Below, piece by piece: positions 16,491-25,842 of a DNA stretch of 64,000 bases. Source of the stretch: Chitinophaga skermanii (GTDB lineage: Bacteria; Bacteroidota; Bacteroidia; Chitinophagales; Chitinophagaceae); assembly GCF_003259335.1 (NCBI RefSeq), contig NZ_QLLL01000010.1:1-64000 (forward strand), read 5' to 3'. The notes under the pieces were generated by a model that worked only from the letters and a program-made list of their open reading frames with translations, was not told the DNA's origin and ran no database searches. Position numbers and translations under genes: made by a program. The number at the start of each line of letters is the position of its first letter. Within the stretch, counting starts at the first letter, position 1.

Positions 16491-18572
16491 TTAGCGGGTA
16501 ATTACCCCTAGTTCATTAATGCCTGCCCAATGCTCATTTTCATGCACCGGCTGCACTGCAACCAGCTTGATAAAGCGTGCTGTGAAAGGATTGTTAAAAC
16601 GAATCGTTTGCTTGATGGGGTTATTCTTGATGTTCGCGAAGTGCCCTTCCGACACAGGTTTACCCCAATTCTGACCATCATTACTAATATAGAATTCATA
16701 CGCCTCGATGTTTCCACTACCATTATTTTCCTTACGCGGCAAGTAGGTGAAACCTTTCAATACCAAGGCTTCCCCTAGGTCGACTTGGATTTCATGGGGG
16801 TATTTCTTGTTCGTTTCTTTCCAATTAGTTAACCACAAAGTAGCCGGGTCGCCATCAATTGCCTTCTCTGCCTCGAAGCCACGCACCTCGTCGCTACTGC
16901 CAATTACCTTCCATTTCGCCGGTGCTACATCGTAAGTGGCACTTACCGTGCTGCTCGCTTTAGCTCCATTGTTAATAAAGGCCTTTGCTTTTACTTCGCC
17001 ACCTGCCGGGAAGGCAAAGGCTTGGGTATATACAGGCGATAGAGCTGTTGGCTCGCTACCATCGAGTGTAAAGCGTAATTGAGGATCAGGAGAAGGACAA
17101 GTGATGCTCACTTTGCCATCCTTACTGCGGGAAATAAAAGGTTCTGCTAATACTTCCGGCGCTTTGTATAATTCTATTTCGCTAATAATTGGTGTTGCCT
17201 TCGCATCTAAGATGGTAACACGAACTTGCCGTGTGTTAATATTAGGCAACACAAATATGCGTTTATGCCCAATTGTAGTGCCTTCGGCTACTGTTTTGAA
17301 AGTTTTTCCTTCCAATACTTCTACTTTGAAGGATTTCACACGCTGCCCTAATGCCAAGTACTCTCTTAGCACAATCCTGTTGAATTCTACCGGTTTGTAG
17401 TTCGATAACAAGATCGACGGCTGCTTCACACCATCTACAGGCGCCCAATAAGTACCAGGATTACCATCGGTAAGGTGAATAGGGCTAATTTCTTTCGAAA
17501 TGCGGGTAGATGTGGCGGTTGTACGCATTCTTAAGGCTACGTTCGTTTTGAAAGTAGCGTCTAAGATTTTGCGGAACTCCATCAAACGCGTAGAATCATT
17601 CGCATGAATTAACCCGCGGCGGTCTACAGGTACATTGAGTAATAAGTTCGCATTGCGGCCCACTGAGCCATAATATATGTCTAACAGCTGTTGCGTAGTT
17701 TTTACCTTGTCGTTAGTCGACGGGCTAAAGAACCATCCTGGTCGAATGCTTACATCCGCTTCGCCCGGAATCCAATTCTTCCCATCTTCCTGCCCCTCGT
17801 TCAAAGGTTTCTCGATGCCGCCTTTACCCGGGTAAAACTCATCGCCATTCAAAGTGCTCCAGTTAGTAGTACCTGCAAAGCCTTGTTCATTTCCAATCCA
17901 ACGGCAACCGGGACCGTTATCGGAGAAAATGATGGCATTGGGATGATACTTATATACCGTGTTGTGGAACAACGGCCAATTATATACTTGCTTTTTACCG
18001 TTCGGTCCTTCACCATTCGCCCCATCAAACCACTGCTCAAACACATCGCCATATTTAGTATGTACTTCTGTGAGTGTTTTAGCAAAAATATCGTTGTACT
18101 CTTCAGTGCCGTATTTCGGGTGGTTACGGTCCCAAGGCGATAAATACACGCCAAACTTCAAACCGTACTCTTTACAAGCCGCCGATAATTCTGCTAATAC
18201 GTCGCCTTTCCCGTTCTTCCAGCTACTTTCACGTACGGTGTGCGTACTGTATTCACTCGGCCAAAGGCAGAAACCATCGTGGTGTTTTGCTGTAATGATA
18301 ATCCCTTTCATACCGGCTTGCTTTGCCGTACGCGCCCACTGGCGGGCATCCAGCTGCGTTGGGTTGAATACCTTCGGATCTTCATCTCCATGTCCCCACT
18401 CCTTATCCGTAAAAGTATTCGGACCAAAGTGAATAAACATGTAATATTCCATATTTTGCCAGTCGAGTTGAGCTTGCGTTGGTAGCGCACCGTAAGGCTT
18501 TAATTCTTGTGCCTTTGCCGCAAACATGCTGCTGCAACAAATAGCGGCTACAAGCGCTGTTCTTTTTATCAT
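16491..18572 (-). CDS. Secreted GH29 alpha-L-fucosidase with C-terminal carbohydrate-binding domains
   Basis: A 693-aa exported glycoside hydrolase. After a signal peptide (1-22, ending AKAQ) comes the GH29 barrel (about 23-345) with HFG (48-50), HHDGF (97-101), and the conserved block FEQWFDGANGEG, in which Asp183 is the expected retaining nucleophile. Then a discoidin/F5-8-type beta-sandwich (about 350-470), a short chitobiase-C-like domain (about 480-550, ending its repeat with FTLDGSEPTALSP) and a second discoidin-type domain (560-693, with AIDGDPATLWLTNW). It would release terminal alpha-linked L-fucose from glycans. It is monocistronic, divergent from the GH109 gene, and has a palindrome 18 bp upstream of its start. 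Linkage specificity cannot be told. Confidence 0.92.
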   Translation of the reverse strand: MIKRTALVAAICCSSMFAAKAQELKPYGALPTQAQLDWQNMEYYMFIHFGPNTFTDKEWGHGDEDPKVFNPTQLDARQWARTAKQAGMKGIIITAKHHDGFCLWPSEYSTHTVRESSWKNGKGDVLAELSAACKEYGLKFGVYLSPWDRNHPKYGTEEYNDIFAKTLTEVHTKYGDVFEQWFDGANGEGPNGKKQVYNWPLFHNTVYKYHPNAIIFSDNGPGCRWIGNEQGFAGTTNWSTLNGDEFYPGKGGIEKPLNEGQEDGKNWIPGEADVSIRPGWFFSPSTNDKVKTTQQLLDIYYGSVGRNANLLLNVPVDRRGLIHANDSTRLMEFRKILDATFKTNVALRMRTTATSTRISKEISPIHLTDGNPGTYWAPVDGVKQPSILLSNYKPVEFNRIVLREYLALGQRVKSFKVEVLEGKTFKTVAEGTTIGHKRIFVLPNINTRQVRVTILDAKATPIISEIELYKAPEVLAEPFISRSKDGKVSITCPSPDPQLRFTLDGSEPTALSPVYTQAFAFPAGGEVKAKAFINNGAKASSTVSATYDVAPAKWKVIGSSDEVRGFEAEKAIDGDPATLWLTNWKETNKKYPHEIQVDLGEALVLKGFTYLPRKENNGSGNIEAYEFYISNDGQNWGKPVSEGHFANIKNNPIKQTIRFNNPFTARFIKLVAVQPVHENEHWAGINELGVITR

Positions 18573-18970
18573 ACTTAATTAATAACTTTTTAGGTCATAC
18601 GACCTATGGATTAAAGTTGACACAATAAAGATTGAGGTGACTAAAATTACATTACATTCAAACGAATGTAGGATGGATGAGAAAATAGATGTAAGGATCG
18701 TTAAAATACTACTGGTGAGGTAGATATGTAAATGTAACGAAAAAATCATTTCCGAGCAAACCCAATGCCCGTAAGGATTCCAACCGTTTCATAATCATGT
18801 ACAATTCATCAATTTTAACCCATCCTAAATGGATGTTATCCTACCGCTTATACCTGCCAATTTGCATTTGTCACAATAGTATCAGAAATTAAGCGTAAAG
18901 TATACCATTGCTAACCTGTTTTTTATAAATTTAGCACCTCAACAAATCATATTCAGTAATCACCACCATT
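18573..18970. promoter_or_regulatory. Divergent regulatory region with two 4-nt-spaced palindromes
   Basis: This 398-bp gap between the divergent GH29 and GH109 genes holds no gene. It contains two perfect inverted repeats with the same geometry: TAGGTC-ATAC-GACCTA (18591-18606) and TACATTC-AAAC-GAATGTA (18653-18670). The first lies just upstream of the fucosidase start codon. Both could be dimeric-regulator operators. On the plus strand TAAATTTA near 18930 is a weak -7 candidate for GH109. Confidence 0.45.
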
Positions 18971-20362
18971 ATGAATAAACATTTGCACCGTAGAAACTTC
19001 CTAAAGAACACCGCAGCCGCCGGTGTCGGACTTTCGCTGATGGGTTCACCAGCGAGATTATTCGCTGCCCAGAAAAAAGATAAAGTGAGAGTTGGCCTAA
19101 TCGGCGTTGGTGAAAGAGGGAGAAACCACCTTTCTCTTTGCCTCAACAGGAAGGATGTAGACGTAGTTGCCATCGCAGATCCAGATCTAAACCGCGCTAT
19201 CCCAGAATCTCGTAAGATGATTGAAAAAGCGTACGGCGCTAAGAAGAAAGTAGCGGAATACACGAACGGGAACGAAGATTTTTACAACTTATTAAAACGT
19301 GATGATATCGACGCGGTAATCATTGCTACACCTTGGGAATGGCACACCATTCAAGCAGTGGCAGCAATGAAAGCAGGTAAAACGCCAGCTGTAGAGGTTT
19401 GCGGTGCGGCTGATATTCAAGAATGTTGGAGCTTGGTAAATGCTAGCGAAGAAACGCGTATTCCTGTATTTGCCATGGAAAACGTTTGTTACCGTCGCGA
19501 TGTTATGGCTGTTTTAAACATGGCGCGCCAAGGTTTATTCGGTGAAATCGTTCACTTGCAAGGCGGTTATCAACACGATTTGCGTGCTGTGAAGTTCAAC
19601 GACGGTAAACAAGTGTATGGCGGCGGCGTGGAATTCGGCGATAAAGCTATTTCCGAAGCGAAATGGAGAACTAACCACAGCGTTCATCGTAATGGCGATT
19701 TATACCCTACACACGGTCTTGGCCCTGTGGGTAACGTTATCAACCTCAACCGCGGTAACCGTTTATTGTCGCTTACTTCTGTAGCTACAAAATCTCGCGG
19801 TTTGCATAAATATATCGTAGATAACGGCGGTGCGAACCACCCGAATGCGAAAGTTGAATTCAAGCTCGGCGATATCGTTACGTCATTGTTGAAAACTAGC
19901 AACGGCGAAACCATCATGTTATCGCACGATACCAACTTGCCTCGCCCTTACTCCTTGAACTTCCGTGTACAAGGCACGAACGGTTTATGGATGGACGATG
20001 TAAAATCTGTACATATCGAAGGTACTTCTAAGCCACACAGCTACGAAAAAACTGGCGATTATAACGACCCGAATTCATACTTCGGTAAGTACGATCACCC
20101 GTTATGGAAAAAGTACGCGAACGATACTGCCGGCGCAGGCCATGGCGGTATGGATTGGTTCGTGATCAACTCTTTCATTGAATGTATCAAACGTGGCCAC
20201 GAATATCCATTGGATGTGTACGATTTGGCTACCTGGTACGCAATTACACCATTATCTGAGCAATCGATCCAAGAAGGCGGTTCCGTTCAATACATCCCCG
20301 ATTTCACACGCGGTATGTGGATGAATCGTAAACCAATTTTCTGTTTAGATGATCAATACTAA
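18971..20362 (+). CDS. GH109 NAD-dependent alpha-N-acetylgalactosaminidase (Gfo/Idh/MocA fold)
   Basis: A 463-aa protein with a twin-arginine-type leader (RRNFLKN, residues 7-13, then a hydrophobic stretch), consistent with export of a protein folded around its cofactor. The NAD site GVGERG is at 45-50 and the Gfo/Idh/MocA core follows. The segments MENVCYRRDV, HLQGGYQHDLRAV and GDLYPTHGLGPVG are those of glycosidase family 109. Tyr245 and His248 match the spacing of the catalytic Tyr/His of the characterised Elizabethkingia enzyme. GH109 enzymes cleave terminal alpha-GalNAc (blood-group A, mucin-type glycans) through a redox mechanism. A plain sugar dehydrogenase is the alternative. It is monocistronic and divergent from the GH29 gene. 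Confidence 0.88.
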   Translation: MNKHLHRRNFLKNTAAAGVGLSLMGSPARLFAAQKKDKVRVGLIGVGERGRNHLSLCLNRKDVDVVAIADPDLNRAIPESRKMIEKAYGAKKKVAEYTNGNEDFYNLLKRDDIDAVIIATPWEWHTIQAVAAMKAGKTPAVEVCGAADIQECWSLVNASEETRIPVFAMENVCYRRDVMAVLNMARQGLFGEIVHLQGGYQHDLRAVKFNDGKQVYGGGVEFGDKAISEAKWRTNHSVHRNGDLYPTHGLGPVGNVINLNRGNRLLSLTSVATKSRGLHKYIVDNGGANHPNAKVEFKLGDIVTSLLKTSNGETIMLSHDTNLPRPYSLNFRVQGTNGLWMDDVKSVHIEGTSKPHSYEKTGDYNDPNSYFGKYDHPLWKKYANDTAGAGHGGMDWFVINSFIECIKRGHEYPLDVYDLATWYAITPLSEQSIQEGGSVQYIPDFTRGMWMNRKPIFCLDDQY

Positions 20363-20394
20363 TCAATAATTGATAGCACATTTTACACTGTAGG

Positions 20395-20426
20395 AAAGTC
20401 CTGCCCTTACCCGGCAGGACTTTCTA
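20395..20426 (+). terminator. Terminator of the GH109 gene
   Basis: Perfect 11-bp stem AAAGTCCTGCC/GGCAGGACTTT with a 7-nt loop, followed by CTATTTA. The rest of the gap to 20623 shows nothing notable. Confidence 0.8.
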
Positions 20427-20623
20427 TTTACTTGACATATCAATTTCATCGTTTGTAACCAGGCAGGAATACGCACTTCATCCGCAGTTGCGTCGCATTT
20501 CGTTCATCGTTTGTATGGCTATGTGGCATCGCCCATCCTGCTAAAATCTCCATTCATCTTCCTTCCACCCCCAACCGCCAAAATCTTTTAAAAAATCGAT
20601 TTTGCCCCCGTAATATTGCACCC

Positions 20624-21136
20624 ATGAAAAGTGAACCTGTCATCTACCGAAACGCCACGATCGACGATCTACCGGAAATTGTTGCGATTTACAATACCAT
20701 TGTAGCCGGCCGCATGGTTACCGCCGATACAGAAGAAATATCCGTGGAAAGCCGCGTCAAATGGTTCCACGACCACAACCCGCAAACTCGCCCATTATTA
20801 ATGATACATACTCCATCCGGTGAAACAGTAGGTTGGGTAAGCTTCTCATCTTTCTATGGCCGCCCAGCATACAATGGTACTGCAGAAATTAGCATCTACC
20901 TTAGCGAAGCCCAACGCGGTAAAGGTTATGGTAAAATTGTATTACAAGACATGATGAAAGCAGCTCCACAATATGATATCAAAACCATCTTGGCCTTCAT
21001 CTTCGCCCACAACGAACCCAGCATGAAGCTATTCCTACAGAATGGTTTTGCTGAATATGGCCACTTTCCTAATGTTGCCGTACTAGATGGTGTAGAAAGA
21101 ACACTCATGATCCTGGGGTATAAAACGCAAGCATAA
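20624..21136 (+). CDS. GNAT N-acetyltransferase of the phosphinothricin/MnaT type
   Basis: A 170-aa single-domain GNAT. Segments typical of the phosphinothricin acetyltransferase/YncA group are visible: IRNAT-like start (YRNATIDDLPEIVAIYN), VGWVSFSSFYGRPAY, the acetyl-CoA loop EAQRGKGYGK (about 104-113) and NEPSMKLFLQNGF. Enzymes of this group acetylate the alpha-amino group of methionine derivatives or related amino-acid analogues; the substrate here is unknown. It is monocistronic. A TAATATTG sequence (20611-20618) lies only six bases before the ATG, so the mRNA may be nearly leaderless (inference). Confidence 0.85.
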   Translation: MKSEPVIYRNATIDDLPEIVAIYNTIVAGRMVTADTEEISVESRVKWFHDHNPQTRPLLMIHTPSGETVGWVSFSSFYGRPAYNGTAEISIYLSEAQRGKGYGKIVLQDMMKAAPQYDIKTILAFIFAHNEPSMKLFLQNGFAEYGHFPNVAVLDGVERTLMILGYKTQA

Positions 21137-21152
21137 TACTCATTAAATATGA

Positions 21153-21182
21153 CAAAGCTGCCTTACCAAGAGGCAGCTTTTT
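21153..21182 (+). terminator. Terminator of the GNAT gene
   Basis: Stem AAGCTGCC-TT / GAGGCAGCTT followed by TTTTT. Confidence 0.8.
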
Positions 21183-21239
21183 TAGTATCTTTCCTATTCA
21201 AAACCCCGCTTTTGCAAGCTCTAATCTGCCATAAATACC

Positions 21240-21530
21240 CCGTAAAAGGCAAATAGCGTACTACAAGCTTTCCAATAGGTTGTAATATAGTTTCTTACAA
21301 GTATTTACATCGTAAGCACAAGCTTAATTCCAAGTACATTTCATGTAAGTTTCATGTGATTTTCATGTAAGTTTCATGTAATTCCATGTGACTTCATCGT
21401 ATTACCATCGTATTCACATCGATAACACCCTTATTGTATCCTTATAGTTATTCGATATAACCTTGATAAAAACTTACGAGCAACTAACCCTGTGCTTGGG
21501 TATAAGCTTGGGTAACTATTCACCTAGAAG
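21240..21530. repeat. 11-bp-periodic degenerate repeat array, copy 2
   Basis: Between the convergent GNAT and galK genes. CAT cores occur at 21342, 21353, 21364, 21375, 21385, 21395, 21406 and 21417, that is every 10-11 bp, in units such as tttcatgtaag, tttcatgtgat, tttcatgtaat, tccatgtgact and ccatcgtattc. Looser units continue on both sides. The consensus TTCCATGTAA is the reverse complement of the unit in copies 1 and 3. No ORF, hairpin or known element explains it. Confidence 0.75.
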
Positions 21531-21563
21531 AGTAATACAAACGCTTATGCAGCTATAAATAAA

Positions 21564-21590
21564 ACAGCCGGCAATAGAGATTGCCGGCAA
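21564..21590 (-). terminator. Terminator of galK
   Basis: Perfect stem GCCGGCAAT (21567-21575) / ATTGCCGGC (21580-21588), followed on the minus strand by TGTTTTATTT. Confidence 0.85.
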
Positions 21591-21621
21591 TTTCTTAGAA
21601 ACATTTTTTTGACATCTTACA

Positions 21622-22770
21622 TTATTGCACACAAGTACCGTTTTCGATACTCGTTACATATATTGATGGTTTTTTACCATATTTTTTCTCGTACTCACCC
21701 TCTACGAAGGCTATAAACTCATTTACCATGGGTGTTTTAACAAGGTTGATAGTACATCCGCCAAAACCACCGCCCATTACACGGGCACCGGCTACTTCCG
21801 GGCGACCTTTTACAGTTTCCACCAAGAAATCTAATTCTTGGCAACTTACCTCGTAAAGCTTACTTAAGCCTTCATGCGTTTCGAACATGAGACGGCCCAT
21901 TTCCTCGAGGTCGTTTTGTTTCAGTAAACCCACAGCTGCCAGCACCCGCTCATTTTCTTGGGTAACATACAAGCAACGATCAAATACCTTACCGGGTAAA
22001 TATGCTTTGTATGCCAGCACTTGTGCTGCGCTCACATCCCGTAAACTCTGAATACCCGGGATAAACTGCTGTAAAATACCTACCCCTTCTTCACACTGTG
22101 CACGACGAACGTTGTACTCCGATGAAGCCAAAGAATGGCTCACCATCGAGTTCACCAAAATGATTTTATAGGTATCGCCGAACTCGAACGGCACATATTC
22201 ATAATCCAAACTTCTACAATCCAGTAACATCACCTTATTCGCCTGCCCATGCAGGTTGGCGAACTGGTCCATAATACCACACTTCACACCCGGGAAAGTA
22301 TGTTCCGCCACCTGGCCAATTTTAGCCATATCCATGCGGTTCATATTCAATCCCAATAAATAATCAAGTGCCAATACCAGCCCTCCTTCCACAGCGGCAG
22401 ATGAACTTAAGCCCGCGCCGATGGGAATATCCCCATCAATCACGCAATCGAACCCGGGAATAGTATAACCCAATTCGCGTAAATGGTACACCACACCTTG
22501 CAAGTAACAAGCCCAACCAATATTATTAGGCACGATCTCATCCGCCACGAATGACACCTTCTCGCCATTAAACGACGCGTACGCGTTACACGTATTGGTA
22601 CCATTTAAGGCTACAGCATAAGTAATTTTTTTGTCGATAGCCCCAGGCAGAACATACCCTTCGTTATAATCGGTATGCTCGCCGATGAGATTAATTCTAC
22701 CGGGCGATGTTACAATAATGGGGGTGCCCCCGAAGACTTCCTCGAAGCGTGCTTGAACTGTGTGGATCAT
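21622..22770 (-). CDS. galK: Galactokinase
   Basis: Cytoplasmic GHMP kinase that makes galactose-1-phosphate from galactose and ATP, first step of the Leloir pathway. The 382-aa protein shows the galactokinase signature GRINLIGEHTDYNEGYVLP (about 24-42), the ATP-binding GAGLSSSAAVEGG (about 117-130) and the C-terminal GGGFGGCTINLV (about 336-347). It lies downstream of the sugar permease at 22931 on the same strand but is separated from it by a strong terminator-like hairpin (22879-22910), so co-transcription may be partial. No galT or galE gene is in the window. Confidence 0.96.
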   Translation of the reverse strand: MIHTVQARFEEVFGGTPIIVTSPGRINLIGEHTDYNEGYVLPGAIDKKITYAVALNGTNTCNAYASFNGEKVSFVADEIVPNNIGWACYLQGVVYHLRELGYTIPGFDCVIDGDIPIGAGLSSSAAVEGGLVLALDYLLGLNMNRMDMAKIGQVAEHTFPGVKCGIMDQFANLHGQANKVMLLDCRSLDYEYVPFEFGDTYKIILVNSMVSHSLASSEYNVRRAQCEEGVGILQQFIPGIQSLRDVSAAQVLAYKAYLPGKVFDRCLYVTQENERVLAAVGLLKQNDLEEMGRLMFETHEGLSKLYEVSCQELDFLVETVKGRPEVAGARVMGGGFGGCTINLVKTPMVNEFIAFVEGEYEKKYGKKPSIYVTSIENGTCVQ

Positions 22771-22878
22771 ATCAGTATTTATAAACGTATATTTTACACC
22801 TAAAAATATAAAAAGGGAATTAAAATACTAGGCCTCCTAGAAAATAATGTGAAAATTATAGGCGCAACATGCAACAAA

Positions 22879-22910
22879 AAACCCGTCTCTACAAGCGTGG
22901 AGACGGGTTT
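22879..22910 (-). terminator. Terminator with the shared CGTCTCTAC stem
   Basis: Stem AAACCCGTCTCTAC (22879-22892) / GTGGAGACGGGTTT (22897-22910) with loop AAGC; on the minus strand a run of six T follows. It lies between the permease and galK and would attenuate read-through into galK. Confidence 0.85.
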
Positions 22911-22930
22911 CACGATTATTTAAAAAATAA

Positions 22931-24229
22931 TTAATCCTGTGGAAGTCCTTTTTTAGAACCGCTCAATGCATAGTACACCATGAACAGGTAACAAGGAATC
23001 ATGATGATATATGGTAATTGGCGATCGCCCATTGCGTCGGCCATCGCACCGTAAACAATTGGCAAGATAGCGCCGCCTGCAATACCCATGATTAACAAAG
23101 CAGAACCAAACTTGGTAAATTTACCGAGCTTGTTAATCGCTAATGGCCAAATGCCGGGCCACATCAACGAGTGAGCAAAGCTTAAAGCTACCATGAAACC
23201 GATCGATACATTACCGCTAGTAAGTAAAGCACCTATAGTGAATACAATACCCAATACTGCGCAAATAACAAACGCAGTTTTTTGCGATACTACTTTTGGT
23301 ACTAAGGCAACACCAATTAAATACCCCGCTGTGAAGGCAATTAAGCTGAAAATGCCGAGCTTACTGGCAATTTCTTTCGTTAAACCTTGTGATTCACCGT
23401 ATAATGTAAGGGAGTCGATCGCTAATACTTCTACCCCTACGTAAAGGAACAAGCAAAGTACACCTAGCACTAAATATGGGATTTGGAAAGCAGAAGTTCT
23501 ACCAAATGGATCAGGACCATGGTCAACTGTTTCATCATCTGCAGCGGGTTCTGGCAAAGAAGATTTGCGTACAACAACTGCTAAAACAATTAGCACAGCA
23601 GCCATAATAATATATGGAACAATTACACGGGAAGCGAGTAAATCGAGTTCTAATTCTTTTTCGGCACCGCTAAGGGTGGCGATTTTAGCCGATAAAGCCT
23701 CACTATCCTTAAACAAGAATAAACTTAACACGAAAATACCGATCATACCTGCTAACTTGTTGCAAATTCCCATGATACTCATACGCTGGGCAGCACTTTC
23801 AATGGGGCCAATGATCGTAATATACGGGTTCACGGCCGCTTGGAGAAGTGTCATACCGGCAGCAGTGGTGAATAAGCCGGCTAAGAAAATAGGATACGAG
23901 CGTGTTTGTGCTGCCGGTACGAAGATTAGAGCACCGATAGCCATTACGATTAAACTGAGTGACATACCTTTTGTGAAACCGATCTTTTTCAAGATCATCG
24001 ACGAAGGAATGGCCATTACAAAGTAAGAAATGTAGAAAGCAAAGGCTACGAAGTACGCTACGAAGTCGGTTAATTCACAAGCCTGCTTTAAGAACGGGAT
24101 AAGAAGGGAATTGAGCCATGTAACGAAGCCCAAGATGAAAAACATGGAACCGATGACGAACATCGCTTGCTTGTAATTCGTTGGCTTGGCCGCGCTAGTA
24201 GCTGGTTTTGAAGCTGTTGTGGTTGACAT
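22931..24229 (-). CDS. MFS sugar:proton symporter, FucP/GluP family
   Basis: A 432-aa inner-membrane protein with about 12 hydrophobic segments, after an N-terminal Ser/Thr/Ala-rich cytoplasmic stretch. The sequences FFILGFVTWLNSLLIPFLKQ and LQAAVNPYITIIGP belong to the fucose/glucose/galactose permease branch of the major facilitator superfamily. The pairing with galK on the same strand suggests galactose (or glucose) as substrate, but fucose cannot be excluded given the fucosidase nearby. It is divergent from a second permease of the same family at 24421. Confidence 0.88.
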   Translation of the reverse strand: MSTTTASKPATSAAKPTNYKQAMFVIGSMFFILGFVTWLNSLLIPFLKQACELTDFVAYFVAFAFYISYFVMAIPSSMILKKIGFTKGMSLSLIVMAIGALIFVPAAQTRSYPIFLAGLFTTAAGMTLLQAAVNPYITIIGPIESAAQRMSIMGICNKLAGMIGIFVLSLFLFKDSEALSAKIATLSGAEKELELDLLASRVIVPYIIMAAVLIVLAVVVRKSSLPEPAADDETVDHGPDPFGRTSAFQIPYLVLGVLCLFLYVGVEVLAIDSLTLYGESQGLTKEIASKLGIFSLIAFTAGYLIGVALVPKVVSQKTAFVICAVLGIVFTIGALLTSGNVSIGFMVALSFAHSLMWPGIWPLAINKLGKFTKFGSALLIMGIAGGAILPIVYGAMADAMGDRQLPYIIMIPCYLFMVYYALSGSKKGLPQD

Positions 24230-24420
24230 GATATGCTATGTTTAATAAACGTTCACGAATAACACGAACATAAACATTACTTTTCATATTTTATAAATAT
24301 ATTAGCTAAAACGTTAAAGCAGTAAAAAAACCTAGCACTTTTTTCAAGTTTTTTGCGAAAATCTAAAAAAAGATTTTATACATTTATTGCCTTAAAATAA
24401 TCAAAAATTAACACGTTCAT

Positions 24421-25842
24421 ATGTCCACGCAAAAAAAGCAAGGAACGCACCCACAGTTTTTTGTACTGGTAATGGTATTTTTCTTCTGGGGTTTCGTTGC
24501 TGCATCAAATGACATCCTGATACCACTTTTCAAGGAGAAGTTCCATCTCGAGCAATGGCAATCACAACTTGTTGGATTTGCCTTCTACACAGCGTATTTC
24601 GTTGGCGCGATTATCTATTTTATTATCGGCAGTATTATGAAGGGCGACCCACTCAACAAGATTGGGTACAAAAACGGTATTATCTATGGCTTGATCTTCT
24701 CAGGTTTAGGTACGTTAATTTTCTTCCCTGCTGCTGATGCGGGTTCTTTCCCACTTTTGTTAACAGGTTTATTCATCGTTGGTCTTGGTTTCGCATTACA
24801 ACAAATTGCAGCCAACCCGTTTGCGATTGCCTTAGGTGATCCATTAGACGGTGCTAAACGTTTGAACCTCGCAGGTGGTATTAACAACTTTGGTGCAACT
24901 TTAGGTCCTGTTCTTGTGAGCGTAGCTATCTTCGGTGATATTAGCCCAGATGCTGCAAAGAACGCACCGATCAGCGCTGTAAAAATTCCATACTTGGTAT
25001 TAGGCGTTTTGTTCGTGTTAGTAGCGATTATCTTTAAGGTTTCTAAATTACCAGCAGTACGTAACGATGAGAAAGTTGAAGGCGGTTTTGGTGCTTTGAA
25101 ATACCCTCAGTTGGTATTAGGCATGGTCGCTATCTTCTTGTACGTAGGTGTGGAAGTATCTATTGCTGCTAACTTAGGCGAATACTTGCACCAAACAGAA
25201 GGTTTGGATTCAGCAAACATCGGTCACTACGTGTCTTTGTTCTGGGGTAGTATGATGATGGGTCGTTGGACAGCAGGTTCTTCTGCATTCAACCCATCTA
25301 ACCAATTGAAAAAAGTATTAACTGTTATCGTTCCTTATATCGCGTTCGGTGTTTACTTAGCGATCAATGCATTAAGAGGTAGCCACGTGGGTGACCTTTA
25401 CATTTACGGTGTGTGTATCGCTGTAATGGTTGTTGCATTCTTCTTAAGTAAAGATAAACCAGCGACCCAGTTATTAGTATTTGCAGGTTTTGGTGCAATT
25501 GCTATGGTAATCGGTTTGTTAACAACAGGTGAGGTTGCAAAATTTGCGTTCATCTCTGGCGGTTTGTTCTGCTCTGTAATGTGGCCTTGTATTTTCACAT
25601 TGGCAACTGCAGGTTTAGGCAAATACGTTTCTCAAGGTTCTGCCTTCTTAATTATGATGATCTTAGGTGGTGCAATTGTACCATTGTTACAAGGCTTCTT
25701 AGCAGGTAGCATCGGTATTCACTATTCTTATATTATTCCAGTTCTTTGTTTCGCATACCTAGCATATTTTGCAATCAAAGCTAAATCAATACTAAAATCT
25801 CAAGGAATCGATTATGAGTCAGCAATTAGCGGTGGGCATTGA
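24421..25842 (+). CDS. MFS sugar permease, FucP-like, paired with a ROK kinase
   Basis: A 473-aa, roughly 12-helix permease of the same family as its divergent neighbour (FFFWGFVAASNDILIPLFK; LQQIAANPFAIALGDP) but clearly a different paralogue, with a longer central loop. Its 3' end overlaps the ROK kinase gene by 29 bp, so transport and phosphorylation are translationally coupled. From the surrounding hexosaminidase, glycosylasparaginase and NagB-like genes, GlcNAc is the most likely substrate (inference); glucose is the alternative. The intergenic region (24230-24420) is very AT-rich and contains an AAAATCT/AGATTTT palindrome at 24358-24376. Confidence 0.86.
   Translation: MSTQKKQGTHPQFFVLVMVFFFWGFVAASNDILIPLFKEKFHLEQWQSQLVGFAFYTAYFVGAIIYFIIGSIMKGDPLNKIGYKNGIIYGLIFSGLGTLIFFPAADAGSFPLLLTGLFIVGLGFALQQIAANPFAIALGDPLDGAKRLNLAGGINNFGATLGPVLVSVAIFGDISPDAAKNAPISAVKIPYLVLGVLFVLVAIIFKVSKLPAVRNDEKVEGGFGALKYPQLVLGMVAIFLYVGVEVSIAANLGEYLHQTEGLDSANIGHYVSLFWGSMMMGRWTAGSSAFNPSNQLKKVLTVIVPYIAFGVYLAINALRGSHVGDLYIYGVCIAVMVVAFFLSKDKPATQLLVFAGFGAIAMVIGLLTTGEVAKFAFISGGLFCSVMWPCIFTLATAGLGKYVSQGSAFLIMMILGGAIVPLLQGFLAGSIGIHYSYIIPVLCFAYLAYFAIKAKSILKSQGIDYESAISGGH

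Noticed and set aside
18971-20362. Plain sugar dehydrogenase instead of GH109
   Set aside because: The YPTH motif and the GGYQHDLR-type segments match GH109 better; still recorded as the alternative.
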